The notes under the pieces were generated by a model. It worked only from the letters and a program-made list of their open reading frames with translations, had not been told where the DNA came from and made no database searches. A DNA stretch of 64,000 nt from Lachnospiraceae bacterium GAM79 (GTDB lineage: Bacteria; Bacillota; Clostridia; Lachnospirales; Lachnospiraceae). The stretch is from assembly GCA_003584705.1 (NCBI GenBank), contig AP018536.1, positions 744,001 to 808,000 of the forward strand. The letters run 5' to 3'. Both the position numbers and the translations under genes were made by a program. Positions 42,755 through 51,280 of the stretch are shown here, one piece after another (the first letter of the stretch is position 1; the number at the start of each line of letters is the position of its first letter).

Positions 42755-42803
42755 AAGTAGCAGAGAGGTGACATGGCCAGTCACTTCCTGCTACTTATTT
42801 TTT
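42755..42803. terminator. Terminator after the SseB gene
   Basis: AAGTAGCAG pairs with CTGCTACTT, with GTGAC/GTCAC pairs inside and a T6 run after it. Confidence 0.8.
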
Positions 42804-42885
42804 ACAGTTTGATAATGACACCACGGATGGTAATCAGACAGAGGCATATTATATGTATTCTGTTTCTTTACCATCTTTTTTTAGT

Positions 42886-43059
42886 TTAACAGTTCAGCCA
42901 TGCAATATCATATGTTCTGCGTGGGTGCTGGCACACAAAGCAGAACATATGATATTGCATGAGCGGAGCGCCGCATGTATGAAATAAAAGATGAGCCGCT
43001 TAGCGGCGTCGACTGCGGAGCAGGCGCTTTTATGAATACATGCGGCGGTGAACTGTTAA
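42886..43059. repeat. Three-way-junction palindrome
   Basis: An outer 11-bp stem (42886-42896 with 43049-43059) encloses two independent hairpin arms. Arm 1 is a perfect 21-bp stem (42900-42920 with 42940-42960). Arm 2 begins with a 12-bp stem (42969-42980 with 43036-43047) and contains a further CCGCTTAGCGG tip. No gene is visible in 42719-43122. Confidence 0.75.
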
Positions 43060-43122
43060 GCGTTACAGGAAGCGCGCCCTGTTGGTTCGTGGTGAGGTCG
43101 GGGAAAGGAGAAAATTACAGAT

Positions 43123-44337
43123 TTGAGAATTGATTCCGCAAGCATAGGAATGGATTCCGCCAGAAGCTATCACGCTTCTAAGACAAGCGTCAGACGATTT
43201 GAGATAACGGATTATCAGGCAGGTCTGACAGATGTATCCACTAAGGGACAGAAGACACCGAATGGTGAGGATACCACACAGAACACGGAGGAACAGGAGA
43301 ACACTGCAGAGAACACCACGATGACAGCCAAAGACTGGCAGAGTCGTTTGCTGGTATCTTCTGCCAGATGGGATATGCGAAGCAGTGCCAGTGAACAGAC
43401 ATTGTCTACCATCCGGGAATATACGGTGCGTTATATTTTTGATTTATTATTCCCGTCCAGGAACAGCACTTTGCGGGACTGGATGCAGGAAAACGGATGG
43501 AGCAGCGGTAATCAGACCGGAAACAGCTGGAATACAGGGAATAGCGTAAATAATACCCAGACGAATTCCGGCAGCACACAGGGAACCGCAACACCTGCAT
43601 CAGACGTGTTCAATCTGGTCACGTCCCGTGTGAAAATATTGAACTATGTGAGCGAGACCTGGAACATAGAACAGGAGGATACCAGTTTTTCCACCGTGGG
43701 AAGCGTACGGACCAAGGATGGCAGAGAGATCAATTTTAATGTAAATGTAAATATGAGCCGCAGATGCGAGGAATACTACAAAGAGCAACTCAATGTAGCA
43801 GAATTCACGCTCCATGATCCGCTGGTGATCAACCTGGATACTGATGTGGCAGAAGTGTCGGATCAGACCTTTTATTTTGATCTGGATGCCGATGGCAAGG
43901 AAGAAGAGATCTCCGTGCTGAATGGCAGCGGCTATCTGGCACTGGACAAGAACGGTGACGGCACTATCAACGACGGCAGTGAGCTGTTCGGCACCCGGAA
44001 TGGGGATGGCTTTGCAGATCTGGCGCAGTATGATGAGGATGGCAATGGCTGGATCGATGAGAACGATTCCATCTGGTCAAAATTAAAAATCTGGTGCAAG
44101 GATGAAAACGGCAACGACGTACTGTACAAACTTTCTGACAAGGGTGTCGGTGCTATCTGTCTGCAAAACGCTTCTACGGATTTTACCCTGCAGGGAGACC
44201 GTAAGGCTCAGGACGGCACTACCAATGCCAATGCGACCAATGCTGTGGTCCGCAAGACCGGTATTTTCTTATACGAAAACGGAAATGTGGGTACGGTACA
44301 GCACGTGGATATGGCTGCCTATGCCGCACAGGCATAG
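43123..44337 (+). CDS. Surface-type protein with EF-hand-like calcium segment
   Basis: The 404-residue protein starts at a TTG (AAGGAG twelve bases upstream). It has a disordered Thr/Asn/Gly-rich first third and a central region. A C-terminal part follows with DLDADGKEEEISVLNGSGYL, LDKNGDGTINDGSELFG and DEDGNGWIDENDSIW, which resemble calcium-binding loops of EF-hand or RTX-adjacent proteins. No signal peptide is visible, so its location is uncertain. Related N-termini (RIDSASIGMDSARSY) occur in Lachnospiraceae. Function unknown. Confidence 0.65.
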   Translation: MRIDSASIGMDSARSYHASKTSVRRFEITDYQAGLTDVSTKGQKTPNGEDTTQNTEEQENTAENTTMTAKDWQSRLLVSSARWDMRSSASEQTLSTIREYTVRYIFDLLFPSRNSTLRDWMQENGWSSGNQTGNSWNTGNSVNNTQTNSGSTQGTATPASDVFNLVTSRVKILNYVSETWNIEQEDTSFSTVGSVRTKDGREINFNVNVNMSRRCEEYYKEQLNVAEFTLHDPLVINLDTDVAEVSDQTFYFDLDADGKEEEISVLNGSGYLALDKNGDGTINDGSELFGTRNGDGFADLAQYDEDGNGWIDENDSIWSKLKIWCKDENGNDVLYKLSDKGVGAICLQNASTDFTLQGDRKAQDGTTNANATNAVVRKTGIFLYENGNVGTVQHVDMAAYAAQA

Positions 44338-44344
44338 AATAAAT

Positions 44345-44436
44345 ATAACTATTCAGTTACTTCGCCCTATAAATAGCATCAAATGTTCTTACGAATGCAA
44401 ACATTCGACGCTATTTACATGGCTCTGAATAGTTTC
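44345..44436. repeat. Palindromic repeat P, copy with CGAATG core hairpin
   Basis: AACTATTCAG (44347-44356) and CTGAATAGTT (44425-44434) bound the element. Inside, AAATAGC/GCTATTT encloses a CGAATGcaaaCATTCG hairpin, the counterpart of TGAATGcaagCATTCA at 3437-3452. It probably terminates the 43123 gene. Confidence 0.65.
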
Positions 44437-44578
44437 AAATAAATGCAAATTTCATATCGAAGACATTCTGAATAAAACCCATGAATCGGGCAAGACTATA
44501 GGATAAACCAGGGAAAGTGGTTGAAACGATTGTATAGCAGGCAGTTGACTCAGGGAACAGGAAGGATGCGGATAAGAT

Positions 44579-45478
44579 ATGAGAAGAAATAAAAAGAGCG
44601 GTATTAACAAAGAGCGTATTATAATGTTAGCCTCTTCAGCCTTTGTTCTGGCAGCATTGACCATGACAGGGGTCTATATGAAGGGGCAGAATGTGGAGTC
44701 CAGGGATGATGGTTATACCTTGGACTTCACTGCGCTTCCCAACAATGCGGATGACAAATTACAGGAGATCACGGAGAATAACGACGAACATCTTCTGAAG
44801 GAGGACGAGAACATCCCCGGACTGACGGCAAATAATACAGCGGGAAATGAGATCGCGGGAGCTCCTGTCACCGAGGATGATCTGGATTATATGCCCCAGG
44901 AGGTAGGCTCCGGCAACGTAGAGATTCCGGGGCTGACGGATCAGGAGACGCTGCTGGAGGCCGCACAGAAAGAGCAGCAGAATTCCGATGCCGACCGACA
45001 AAAGGAAGAGACCGGGGGAAAGCAGACAGCAGGCGGGGATGTGGTCGTTGAGAAGACACTGCACTTTGCAGAAAGCGACGGATTACAGCAACCGGTGCAG
45101 AGTGATATTCTGATGCATTACTCTATGGACAAGAGCACTTATTTTGCTACACTGGATCAGTATAAATACAATCCCGCCACCATTTTTTCCGCGGAAGAAG
45201 GTACGGCAGTGACCGCCTGTGCACAGGGAAAAGTGACTTCTATCTTCGAAAATGAGGAGATCGGCAAGGCGGTGACCCTGGATCTGGGTGACGGCTATGA
45301 GGCCACTTATGGACAGCTGACGGAGATCACAGTGAAAGAGAATTCCTATGTGAATCCCGGCGACGCCATCGGCAGTGTGGCAGCGCCCACGAAATACTAC
45401 AGCACCGAAGGAAGCAACGTATACTTTGCTCTGACCCACAACGGGGAACCGGTGAACGGGGAGGCATTGTTCCGCTGA
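44579..45478 (+). CDS. M23/SpoIIQ-like membrane protein, catalytically degenerate
   Basis: The 299-residue protein has one N-terminal membrane helix (about residues 14-34), a long acidic linker (about 40-155) and a C-terminal LytM/M23 fold: EEGTAVTACAQGKVTSIFEN, KAVTLDLGDGYEATYGQL, GDAIGSVAAPT, VYFALTHNG. The zinc ligands are missing: no His-x-Gly-x-x-Asp, and the usual HxH is YFA. A structural, SpoIIQ-like role rather than wall cutting is therefore likely. Its TGA overlaps the ATG of the next gene. Confidence 0.8.
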   Translation: MRRNKKSGINKERIIMLASSAFVLAALTMTGVYMKGQNVESRDDGYTLDFTALPNNADDKLQEITENNDEHLLKEDENIPGLTANNTAGNEIAGAPVTEDDLDYMPQEVGSGNVEIPGLTDQETLLEAAQKEQQNSDADRQKEETGGKQTAGGDVVVEKTLHFAESDGLQQPVQSDILMHYSMDKSTYFATLDQYKYNPATIFSAEEGTAVTACAQGKVTSIFENEEIGKAVTLDLGDGYEATYGQLTEITVKENSYVNPGDAIGSVAAPTKYYSTEGSNVYFALTHNGEPVNGEALFR

Positions 45479-46653
45479 TGTATATTGTAGGAGGCAGGAT
45501 CCTGACCATGGCGGGCAGAGAGATCCCCGAAGGAATCCTGCAGATAAGAAACGGGAAAATTGCACAGGTAGGTGCCAGAGGTGAGGTGAAGTTACAGCCG
45601 GAAGAAGGAGAGCAGGTAGTGATCGCAAAAAATGCGCTGATCATGCCGGGCATCATTGAGGCACACTGCCATATGGGTATCATGGAAGAAAAAAAGAGCA
45701 CGGAAGGGGATGACTGTAATGAGACAGTGGATCCCCTGACACCGGCTCTGCGGGCTATCGATGGTATTAATCCTATGGATGCAGCCTTTGACGATGCGGT
45801 GCGGGCCGGAATTACTGCAGCCATGATCGGACCCGGAAGCTCTAATGTGGTGGGCGGCCAGTTTGCCATGGTAAAGACTAAGGGACGCCGGATCGACGAC
45901 CTGATCCTGAAATCACCGGCGGCCATGAAGGTGGCTTTTGGAGAGAACCCCAAGGTCAATTATTCCGGGCAGAACAAAAGTCCTGTCACCCGTATGGCCA
46001 TCGCCGCCATGCTGCGCAGGGAACTCTGGGAGAGCAGAGAATATCTGCGGCAAAAGCAGGAAGCGGCGGAGAAGGGAGAGTATTTTGCACCGGATTTTGA
46101 AAAAGAGTGCTATCTTCCGGTACTGCGGGGAGACATCCCGTTAAAAGCCCATGTCCACCGGGTGGACGATATTTTCACAGCAATCCGCATTGCAAAAGAA
46201 TTCGGTATAAAAATGACGATGGATCATTGCTCGGAAGGTCATCTGGTGGCGGAAGAACTGGCGAAGGAAGGATTTCCGGCCATTGTGGGACCGGATCTTA
46301 CCAGCCGGAACAAGATCGAGGTGCAGAACATGTCTTTTAAGACCGCCGGAGTGCTGAACCGGGCCGGTGTGATGGTCGCCATCACCACGGATCATCCGGT
46401 GTCACAGATCCAGACACTGCCGTTGTGTGCCGGACTTGCGGTAAAAGCGGGACTTCCAATGGAGGAAGGTTTCCGGGCCATCACCATTTATCCTGCGAAA
46501 ATCTGTGGCGTGGCAGACCGCATTGGCAGCCTGGAAGTGGGGAAAGATGCAGACATTGCCATTTTCGACGGAAATCCTATGGAAATTTTCACACGAACCC
46601 TTTATACTATTATCAACGGGGAGATCGTGTACTGTAATGTCCCCAGGGAATGA
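45478..46653 (+). CDS. Imidazolonepropionase-like amidohydrolase
   Basis: The 391-residue enzyme has the amidohydrolase barrel: PGIIEAHCHMGIMEE (metal HxH), further metal residues KAHVHRVDDI and MTMDHCSEGH, ITTDHPV (catalytic Asp region) and the C-terminal SLEVGKDADIAIFDGNPM strand typical of the COG1228 group. It hydrolyses a ring amide, dipeptide or related bond; the substrate is unknown. Its ATG overlaps the preceding stop (TGATG), implying coupled translation. Confidence 0.85.
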   Translation: MYIVGGRILTMAGREIPEGILQIRNGKIAQVGARGEVKLQPEEGEQVVIAKNALIMPGIIEAHCHMGIMEEKKSTEGDDCNETVDPLTPALRAIDGINPMDAAFDDAVRAGITAAMIGPGSSNVVGGQFAMVKTKGRRIDDLILKSPAAMKVAFGENPKVNYSGQNKSPVTRMAIAAMLRRELWESREYLRQKQEAAEKGEYFAPDFEKECYLPVLRGDIPLKAHVHRVDDIFTAIRIAKEFGIKMTMDHCSEGHLVAEELAKEGFPAIVGPDLTSRNKIEVQNMSFKTAGVLNRAGVMVAITTDHPVSQIQTLPLCAGLAVKAGLPMEEGFRAITIYPAKICGVADRIGSLEVGKDADIAIFDGNPMEIFTRTLYTIINGEIVYCNVPRE

Positions 46654-46666
46654 CCGGAGGAATATC

Positions 46667-47938
46667 TTGAGATACAGCAGGAAAAGTGCAGGGATCCTGT
46701 CCCTGCTATTACTATTTAACAGTATAGGTATGACCGCCTGCGGGCAGGCAACGGCAGAGACAGGGCATGTAAGCATAAGTATGACCGGCATGGAAAACAC
46801 ACCGGTCATCAACTATACAGTGCCTACACTGACACCCAATGTGCTGGTGGATCAGCAGGGGTATGCCGCGGTCGGTGAAAAACAGGCAGTGGTGAAGGGC
46901 AGACAGTCGGTAGAGACTTTCCGGCTGGTGGACCGGGAGACCGGAGAGACGGTCTATGAAGGCACGGTAAAGCAGACTGATTACAACGGGGAGCTGTCTC
47001 TGTACATCGGAACAGCGGATTTCACGGACTATACCGGGGAAGGTGAGTTCTATCTGGAGTGTGACAATGTGGGAAGATCCCTGACGTTTTCTCTGAAAGA
47101 AGACCACTATCAGGAACTGTTGGAAGCGTTGTGCACGAATGTTCATGACAGATGTCAGGATCGCAGTATTACCGAGGATGAGATCATCACTTTGCTGGAG
47201 GCCTGTGAGTGGTATCCGCAGGTGCTTGCGGATGATAATGGCAATGATATCCCGGATCTGCTGGAATCTATTGCCGACTGGCTGGAAAAAACGGCCAACG
47301 ACACAGAAAAGCCGGAACCGGAGAACATGTGTTACGTGGCGGTGATGGCAAAATTCAGTTATCTGTACCAGAAATATGATGTGCAATATGCCACACAATG
47401 TCTGCAGCATGCGTCGTCGGTGTACACCAAGCTGATGTCGACATCCGGCAGAGATGCGGAGAAATTCATGGCGCTGACGGAGCTTTACCGGGCGGCGGGA
47501 CTATACACTTACCGCAATCAGATCCTGGAGTATAAGGACTTTTTCGAGGACAATACCAGTTATCTGGAAGAAACGGCCTATCTGTATGGCTCCATGACGT
47601 ATCTGGCCACCAGACAGCCGGTGGATGTGGACCTGTGCACTGTATTCATGGAAAGCATCCGGAATCGGGGCGAGGAGCTGGCCAAACGTTCCCATAACAT
47701 GATCGATGCCGTAATGAATGTCAACAATGGAACCGAGGATCTTCTGAAGCGGGCAGAAGAATTGTCCTGTGCTAATTATGTGTTATACAGTTATCAGTAC
47801 ACGGAGATTTTAGAGGATTTTCTGCATTACCTGATGGGACGGAACCGGGATTCGGTGAGTTATTATCCCGAAGAGGGAGACGCTGCGGATTATCTGTTAC
47901 TGATAGCCCAGCAGGTCTCCCTCGCGGATAGACATTAG
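46667..47938 (+). CDS. Lipoprotein with GH9-type N-terminal Ig domain, degenerate
   Basis: A TTG start at 46667 (GGAGG six bases upstream) gives a 423-residue lipoprotein with signal MRYSRKSAGILSLLLLFNSI then GMTACGQ. Residues about 50-140 match the Ig-like domain that precedes family-9 cellulases (VLVDQQGYAAVGEKQAVVKG, YIGTADFTDYTGEGEFYLEC). The helical part keeps a GH9-like NDIPDLLESIADWLEK, but the general-acid and DAGD-type motifs are not seen and the protein is shorter than GH9 enzymes. It may bind a glycan rather than cut it. The gene begins 13 bases after the amidohydrolase. Confidence 0.6.
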   Translation: MRYSRKSAGILSLLLLFNSIGMTACGQATAETGHVSISMTGMENTPVINYTVPTLTPNVLVDQQGYAAVGEKQAVVKGRQSVETFRLVDRETGETVYEGTVKQTDYNGELSLYIGTADFTDYTGEGEFYLECDNVGRSLTFSLKEDHYQELLEALCTNVHDRCQDRSITEDEIITLLEACEWYPQVLADDNGNDIPDLLESIADWLEKTANDTEKPEPENMCYVAVMAKFSYLYQKYDVQYATQCLQHASSVYTKLMSTSGRDAEKFMALTELYRAAGLYTYRNQILEYKDFFEDNTSYLEETAYLYGSMTYLATRQPVDVDLCTVFMESIRNRGEELAKRSHNMIDAVMNVNNGTEDLLKRAEELSCANYVLYSYQYTEILEDFLHYLMGRNRDSVSYYPEEGDAADYLLLIAQQVSLADRH

Positions 47939-47943
47939 AAAGA

Positions 47944-48678
47944 TCAGATCAGTTCTTTGTTTTTGAAATAAGTTTCGGAGATAATATTCTGTACATAGGT
48001 GCCCATGCTCTTGCGAGTCTCCTTGTCCAGTTCCTTCGGATAAATAGGCTTACCGTATTCAATGACTACGGTGGCCTTTTTTATTTTCGGAAAATGATCT
48101 TCAAATACCGCAGCGGAATTCACAATAGTCATGGGGATAATGGGAACATTTGCTTTCTCTGCGATCTTGAAACTGCCCTCGTGGAAGGGAAGGAAGGTAT
48201 CCGGGGTCTTGTTGCGGGTGCCCTCCGGGAAGATGCAGATGGAAATCCCGTTTTTGGCTTTCTCAATGGCCTGCAGAATGGTTTTCAGTCCTGCCTTGAT
48301 GTCCTGGCGATCCAGAAAGAGACAGTGAAGATCTTTCATCCAGATGTTAAGCAGGGGCCATTTTAACATTTCTTTTTTCGCAATATAACCGGTAGGTCTG
48401 GGAACACGGACATAGGTCAGCACCACATCGAAAAAGCTGCGATGATTGCCGACGTACAGCACAGCAGTGTCGGTGGGAATGTTCTCTTCCCCAATGGCAA
48501 TGACTTTCGTGCCGGAAAGACGGATGACCCAGCGGAAGGCCCAGTTTACAATGGCCAGGGAACTGCGGTCCTTAAGACCGGGGTTAAATTTGCCGATGAT
48601 CCATTCCACCAGCATTAACGGCGTGGACAGGATCAGGAATAATACTACAAATAATACGACGAATATAAAACGGATCAT
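47944..48678 (-). CDS. plsC: 1-acyl-sn-glycerol-3-phosphate acyltransferase
   Basis: The 244-residue membrane enzyme adds the second acyl chain to make phosphatidic acid. An N-terminal hydrophobic helix (RFIFVVLFVVLFLILSTPL) is followed by the catalytic NHRSFFD (HxxxxD) and the substrate motif FPEGTRNK. ATG 48678 gives the usual N-terminus; the frame continues to 48771 through repeat T, which is unlikely to be coding. It is convergent with the GH9-like lipoprotein gene, five bases apart. Confidence 0.9.
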   Translation of the reverse strand: MIRFIFVVLFVVLFLILSTPLMLVEWIIGKFNPGLKDRSSLAIVNWAFRWVIRLSGTKVIAIGEENIPTDTAVLYVGNHRSFFDVVLTYVRVPRPTGYIAKKEMLKWPLLNIWMKDLHCLFLDRQDIKAGLKTILQAIEKAKNGISICIFPEGTRNKTPDTFLPFHEGSFKIAEKANVPIIPMTIVNSAAVFEDHFPKIKKATVVIEYGKPIYPKELDKETRKSMGTYVQNIISETYFKNKELI

Positions 48679-48732
48679 AATAATACCAATGCCTTTCAGT
48701 AACCTGCAAACTTTCAGGTGCCTTGGCACCTT

Positions 48733-48761
48733 GTGCAGGCACAAATTTGCGTGTGAAAAAT
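48733..48761 (+). repeat. Repeat T, copy 2
   Basis: The sequence matches 38301-38329 except at three positions. Here it runs into a TGTGAAAA...TTTTCACA inverted repeat (to about 48773) between plsC and degV and could terminate degV transcription on the minus strand. Confidence 0.6.
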
Positions 48762-48791
48762 TAATTTTCACACTAAACTCCTTCGGATTTT

Positions 48792-49649
48792 TTATTTAGC
48801 AATGAAAAGTACGCCTAACGTGCCGGGACCACAATGGCTGGAGACTACACCGCCTGCTCTGGTTTCCAGAATCTCGTCAAAGATTCCCAGGCTTTCCAGA
48901 TAGGAACGAACCGCTTCCACAATCTCCCGGTCGCAGCCGGAGTGGGTGATGAAGACTCTGTCGGGAACTGCATTTTTCAGATCCTCTTCCATATCCTTTG
49001 TGTATGAGAGGATGACGGAACCCAGTTTTCCACGGTATTTTTTGGAGGCATCCATGGCACCATCCACCACGACGATCCGGGGATGAAGCTTTAACATACC
49101 ACCGGCCAGAGCCGCTACCGCGCTGCATCTGCCACCGCGGTGAAGGTAGGTCAGGGTATCTACGACGAAGCTGGCCCGGACTTTGGGACGGATGGCTTCG
49201 ATGGCAGTAGTGATCTCTGCGGCAGTTTTCCCTTCAGAAGCCAGAATGGCAGCCTGTATTACCTGCAGACCGATGCCGGTGGACAGGTTTGCGGAGTTGA
49301 TGACGGTGACTTTGTCGGAAGCTTCCAGTTCTTCTGCAGCCAGCCGCATAACGTTGCCGGAGGTGGACATACTGTCGGAGATGGAGAAACAGATGATCTC
49401 CCGGCCTTCTTCCACAAAAGGCTGCATGACTTCCATGGCCTCGGTCAGAGAAGGAGCAGAGGTCTTGGGCGTGGTCTTGTTTTCATCGGACCACCGGAAA
49501 ATTTCTTCCGGCGTAATATCCACGCCATCGCGGTATTCATCCTCGCCCAGCAGAATGTGCAGAGGCAGGATGGTAATGTCATACTTTTCCACTAATTCCT
49601 TTGACAGATCACAGGTACTGTCAGAGATGATCTTAACTGTCTGTGCCAT
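48792..49649 (-). CDS. DegV family fatty-acid-binding protein
   Basis: The 285-residue protein matches DegV/FakB: VKIISDSTCDLSKELVEKYDI at the start, LHILLGEDEYRDGVDITPEE, TSAPSLTEAMEVM, and ICFSISDSMSTSGNVMRLA. The C-terminal FITHSGCDREIVEAV follows. These proteins hold a fatty acid for the FakA kinase, linking exogenous fatty acids to phospholipid synthesis; plsC next door suits that. No fakA is in the window. AAGGAAGG precedes the ATG. Confidence 0.9.
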   Translation of the reverse strand: MAQTVKIISDSTCDLSKELVEKYDITILPLHILLGEDEYRDGVDITPEEIFRWSDENKTTPKTSAPSLTEAMEVMQPFVEEGREIICFSISDSMSTSGNVMRLAAEELEASDKVTVINSANLSTGIGLQVIQAAILASEGKTAAEITTAIEAIRPKVRASFVVDTLTYLHRGGRCSAVAALAGGMLKLHPRIVVVDGAMDASKKYRGKLGSVILSYTKDMEEDLKNAVPDRVFITHSGCDREIVEAVRSYLESLGIFDEILETRAGGVVSSHCGPGTLGVLFIAK

Positions 49650-49676
49650 AGAATCTACCTTCCTTTTTATCAGTAA

Positions 49677-51047
49677 TTATTCCCCTTTGGCGATCTGCCT
49701 TGCAACATAGACACCGCTGGCGGATGCATGGGACAGGGAATGAGTCACACCGCTGCCGTCACCGATGATGTACAGGCCCTTGTGACAGCTTTCCAGATGT
49801 TCGTCCAGTTCCACTTCCATATTATAGAATTTGACTTCCACACCGTAGAGCAGGGTATCGTCATTGGCGGTACCGGGTGCGATCTTGTCCAGTGCGTAGA
49901 TCATTTCGATGATACCGTCTAAGATACGCTTGGGCAGTACCAGGCTTAAATCACCGGGAGTTGCGGACAGGGTAGGCTCTACCATGCCCTCGGCAATACG
50001 CTTCGCATTACTGCGGCGTCCTCTCACCAGATCGCCGAAACGCTGTACGATAACACCGCCGCCCAGCATGTTGGAGAGACGGGCGATACTTTCACCGTAG
50101 CCGTTGCTGTCCTTGAAGGGCTCGGAGAAATGCTTCGCTACCAGCAGGGCAAAGTTGGTGTTCTCTGTCTGCTTGTCGGCTCCTTCGTAGCTGTGGCCGT
50201 TTACGGTGACGATGCCGTTGGTGTTCTCATTTACGACGATACCGTGGGGATTCATACAGAAGGTACGCACGGAATCCTCGAATTTTTCAGTGCGGTATAC
50301 GATCTTGCTCTCATAGAGTTCATCGGTCAGATGAGAGAAGATGACTGCGGGCAGTTCCACCCGGACGCCGATATCCACGCGGTTGGACTTGGTGTTGATG
50401 TCCAGATCTTTACAGATCTGCTCCATCCATTTGCTGCCGCTGCGGCCTACGGAAATAATGCACTTGTCGCAGTCGTAAGAAGCGTTTTCGCAGCAGATAC
50501 GGTAACCGTCACCAACGGTCTCCACCGTTTTCACCGGGGTATCGAAATAGAAAGTCACTTTATCCTTCAGTTCTGCGTACAGATTTTCCAGCACGATGAA
50601 GTTGATATCTGTACCCAGGTGACGTACGGAAGCGTCTAACAGGTTCAGCTTGTTCTGCATGCAGATTTTTTTGAAAGAGGTGCCAGCAGTGGAATACAGC
50701 TTCGTGCCTTCACCGCCGAACTTCATGTTGATGTCATCCACATATTTCATCAGGTCGATGGCCTGACTCTTGCCGATATACTCGTAGAGAGTGCCACCGA
50801 AAGCGTTGGTGATATTGTATTTTCCATCGGAAAAAGCACCGGCACCACCGAAACCGCTCATGATGGAACAGCTCTTACAGTTGATGCAACTCTTGATCTT
50901 GTCACCGTCGATAGGACAGTGGCGCTTCTCCAGAGGGTGACCGGATTCGAAAACGGCAATTTTCAGGTCGGGATTCTGTTGCACCAGTTCATAAGCGGAG
51001 AAGATACCGCCGGGACCGGCACCGATAATGATTACGTCATATTTCAT
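49677..51047 (-). CDS. FAD-dependent dehydrogenase, COG2509 type
   Basis: The 456-residue protein begins with the FAD-binding GAGPGGIFSAYELVQ, has a Cys group HCPIDGDKIKSCINCKSCSIM (cysteines near residues 44, 54, 57 and 60) and a central GGAGAFSDGKYNIT. The C-terminal YIIGDGSGVTHSLSHASASG is shared with uncharacterised FAD-dependent dehydrogenases. The substrate is unknown. AAAGGA lies upstream of the ATG. It is followed by degV, 27 bases downstream, possibly in one transcript. Confidence 0.85.
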   Translation of the reverse strand: MKYDVIIIGAGPGGIFSAYELVQQNPDLKIAVFESGHPLEKRHCPIDGDKIKSCINCKSCSIMSGFGGAGAFSDGKYNITNAFGGTLYEYIGKSQAIDLMKYVDDINMKFGGEGTKLYSTAGTSFKKICMQNKLNLLDASVRHLGTDINFIVLENLYAELKDKVTFYFDTPVKTVETVGDGYRICCENASYDCDKCIISVGRSGSKWMEQICKDLDINTKSNRVDIGVRVELPAVIFSHLTDELYESKIVYRTEKFEDSVRTFCMNPHGIVVNENTNGIVTVNGHSYEGADKQTENTNFALLVAKHFSEPFKDSNGYGESIARLSNMLGGGVIVQRFGDLVRGRRSNAKRIAEGMVEPTLSATPGDLSLVLPKRILDGIIEMIYALDKIAPGTANDDTLLYGVEVKFYNMEVELDEHLESCHKGLYIIGDGSGVTHSLSHASASGVYVARQIAKGE

Positions 51048-51280
51048 AGGGATAAGTTTCCTTTCTCTTTGTTCTCTTGTAAGGATTTGTGGGATGTATA
51101 CTCATTTTGAACCCCCAAAAACATTCAAAATATAGTATATCATATTTTCAGCTAAAATGGGGAATAGAAATATAGCAAAATATGTGATAAAATCATAAGT
51201 TATAGCGGTTCTTCTGCAGATGCGGATGAGCGGTGCGGGAAAATAACGGGATTTGGAAGAGAATTGCAGGAAATGAAATT

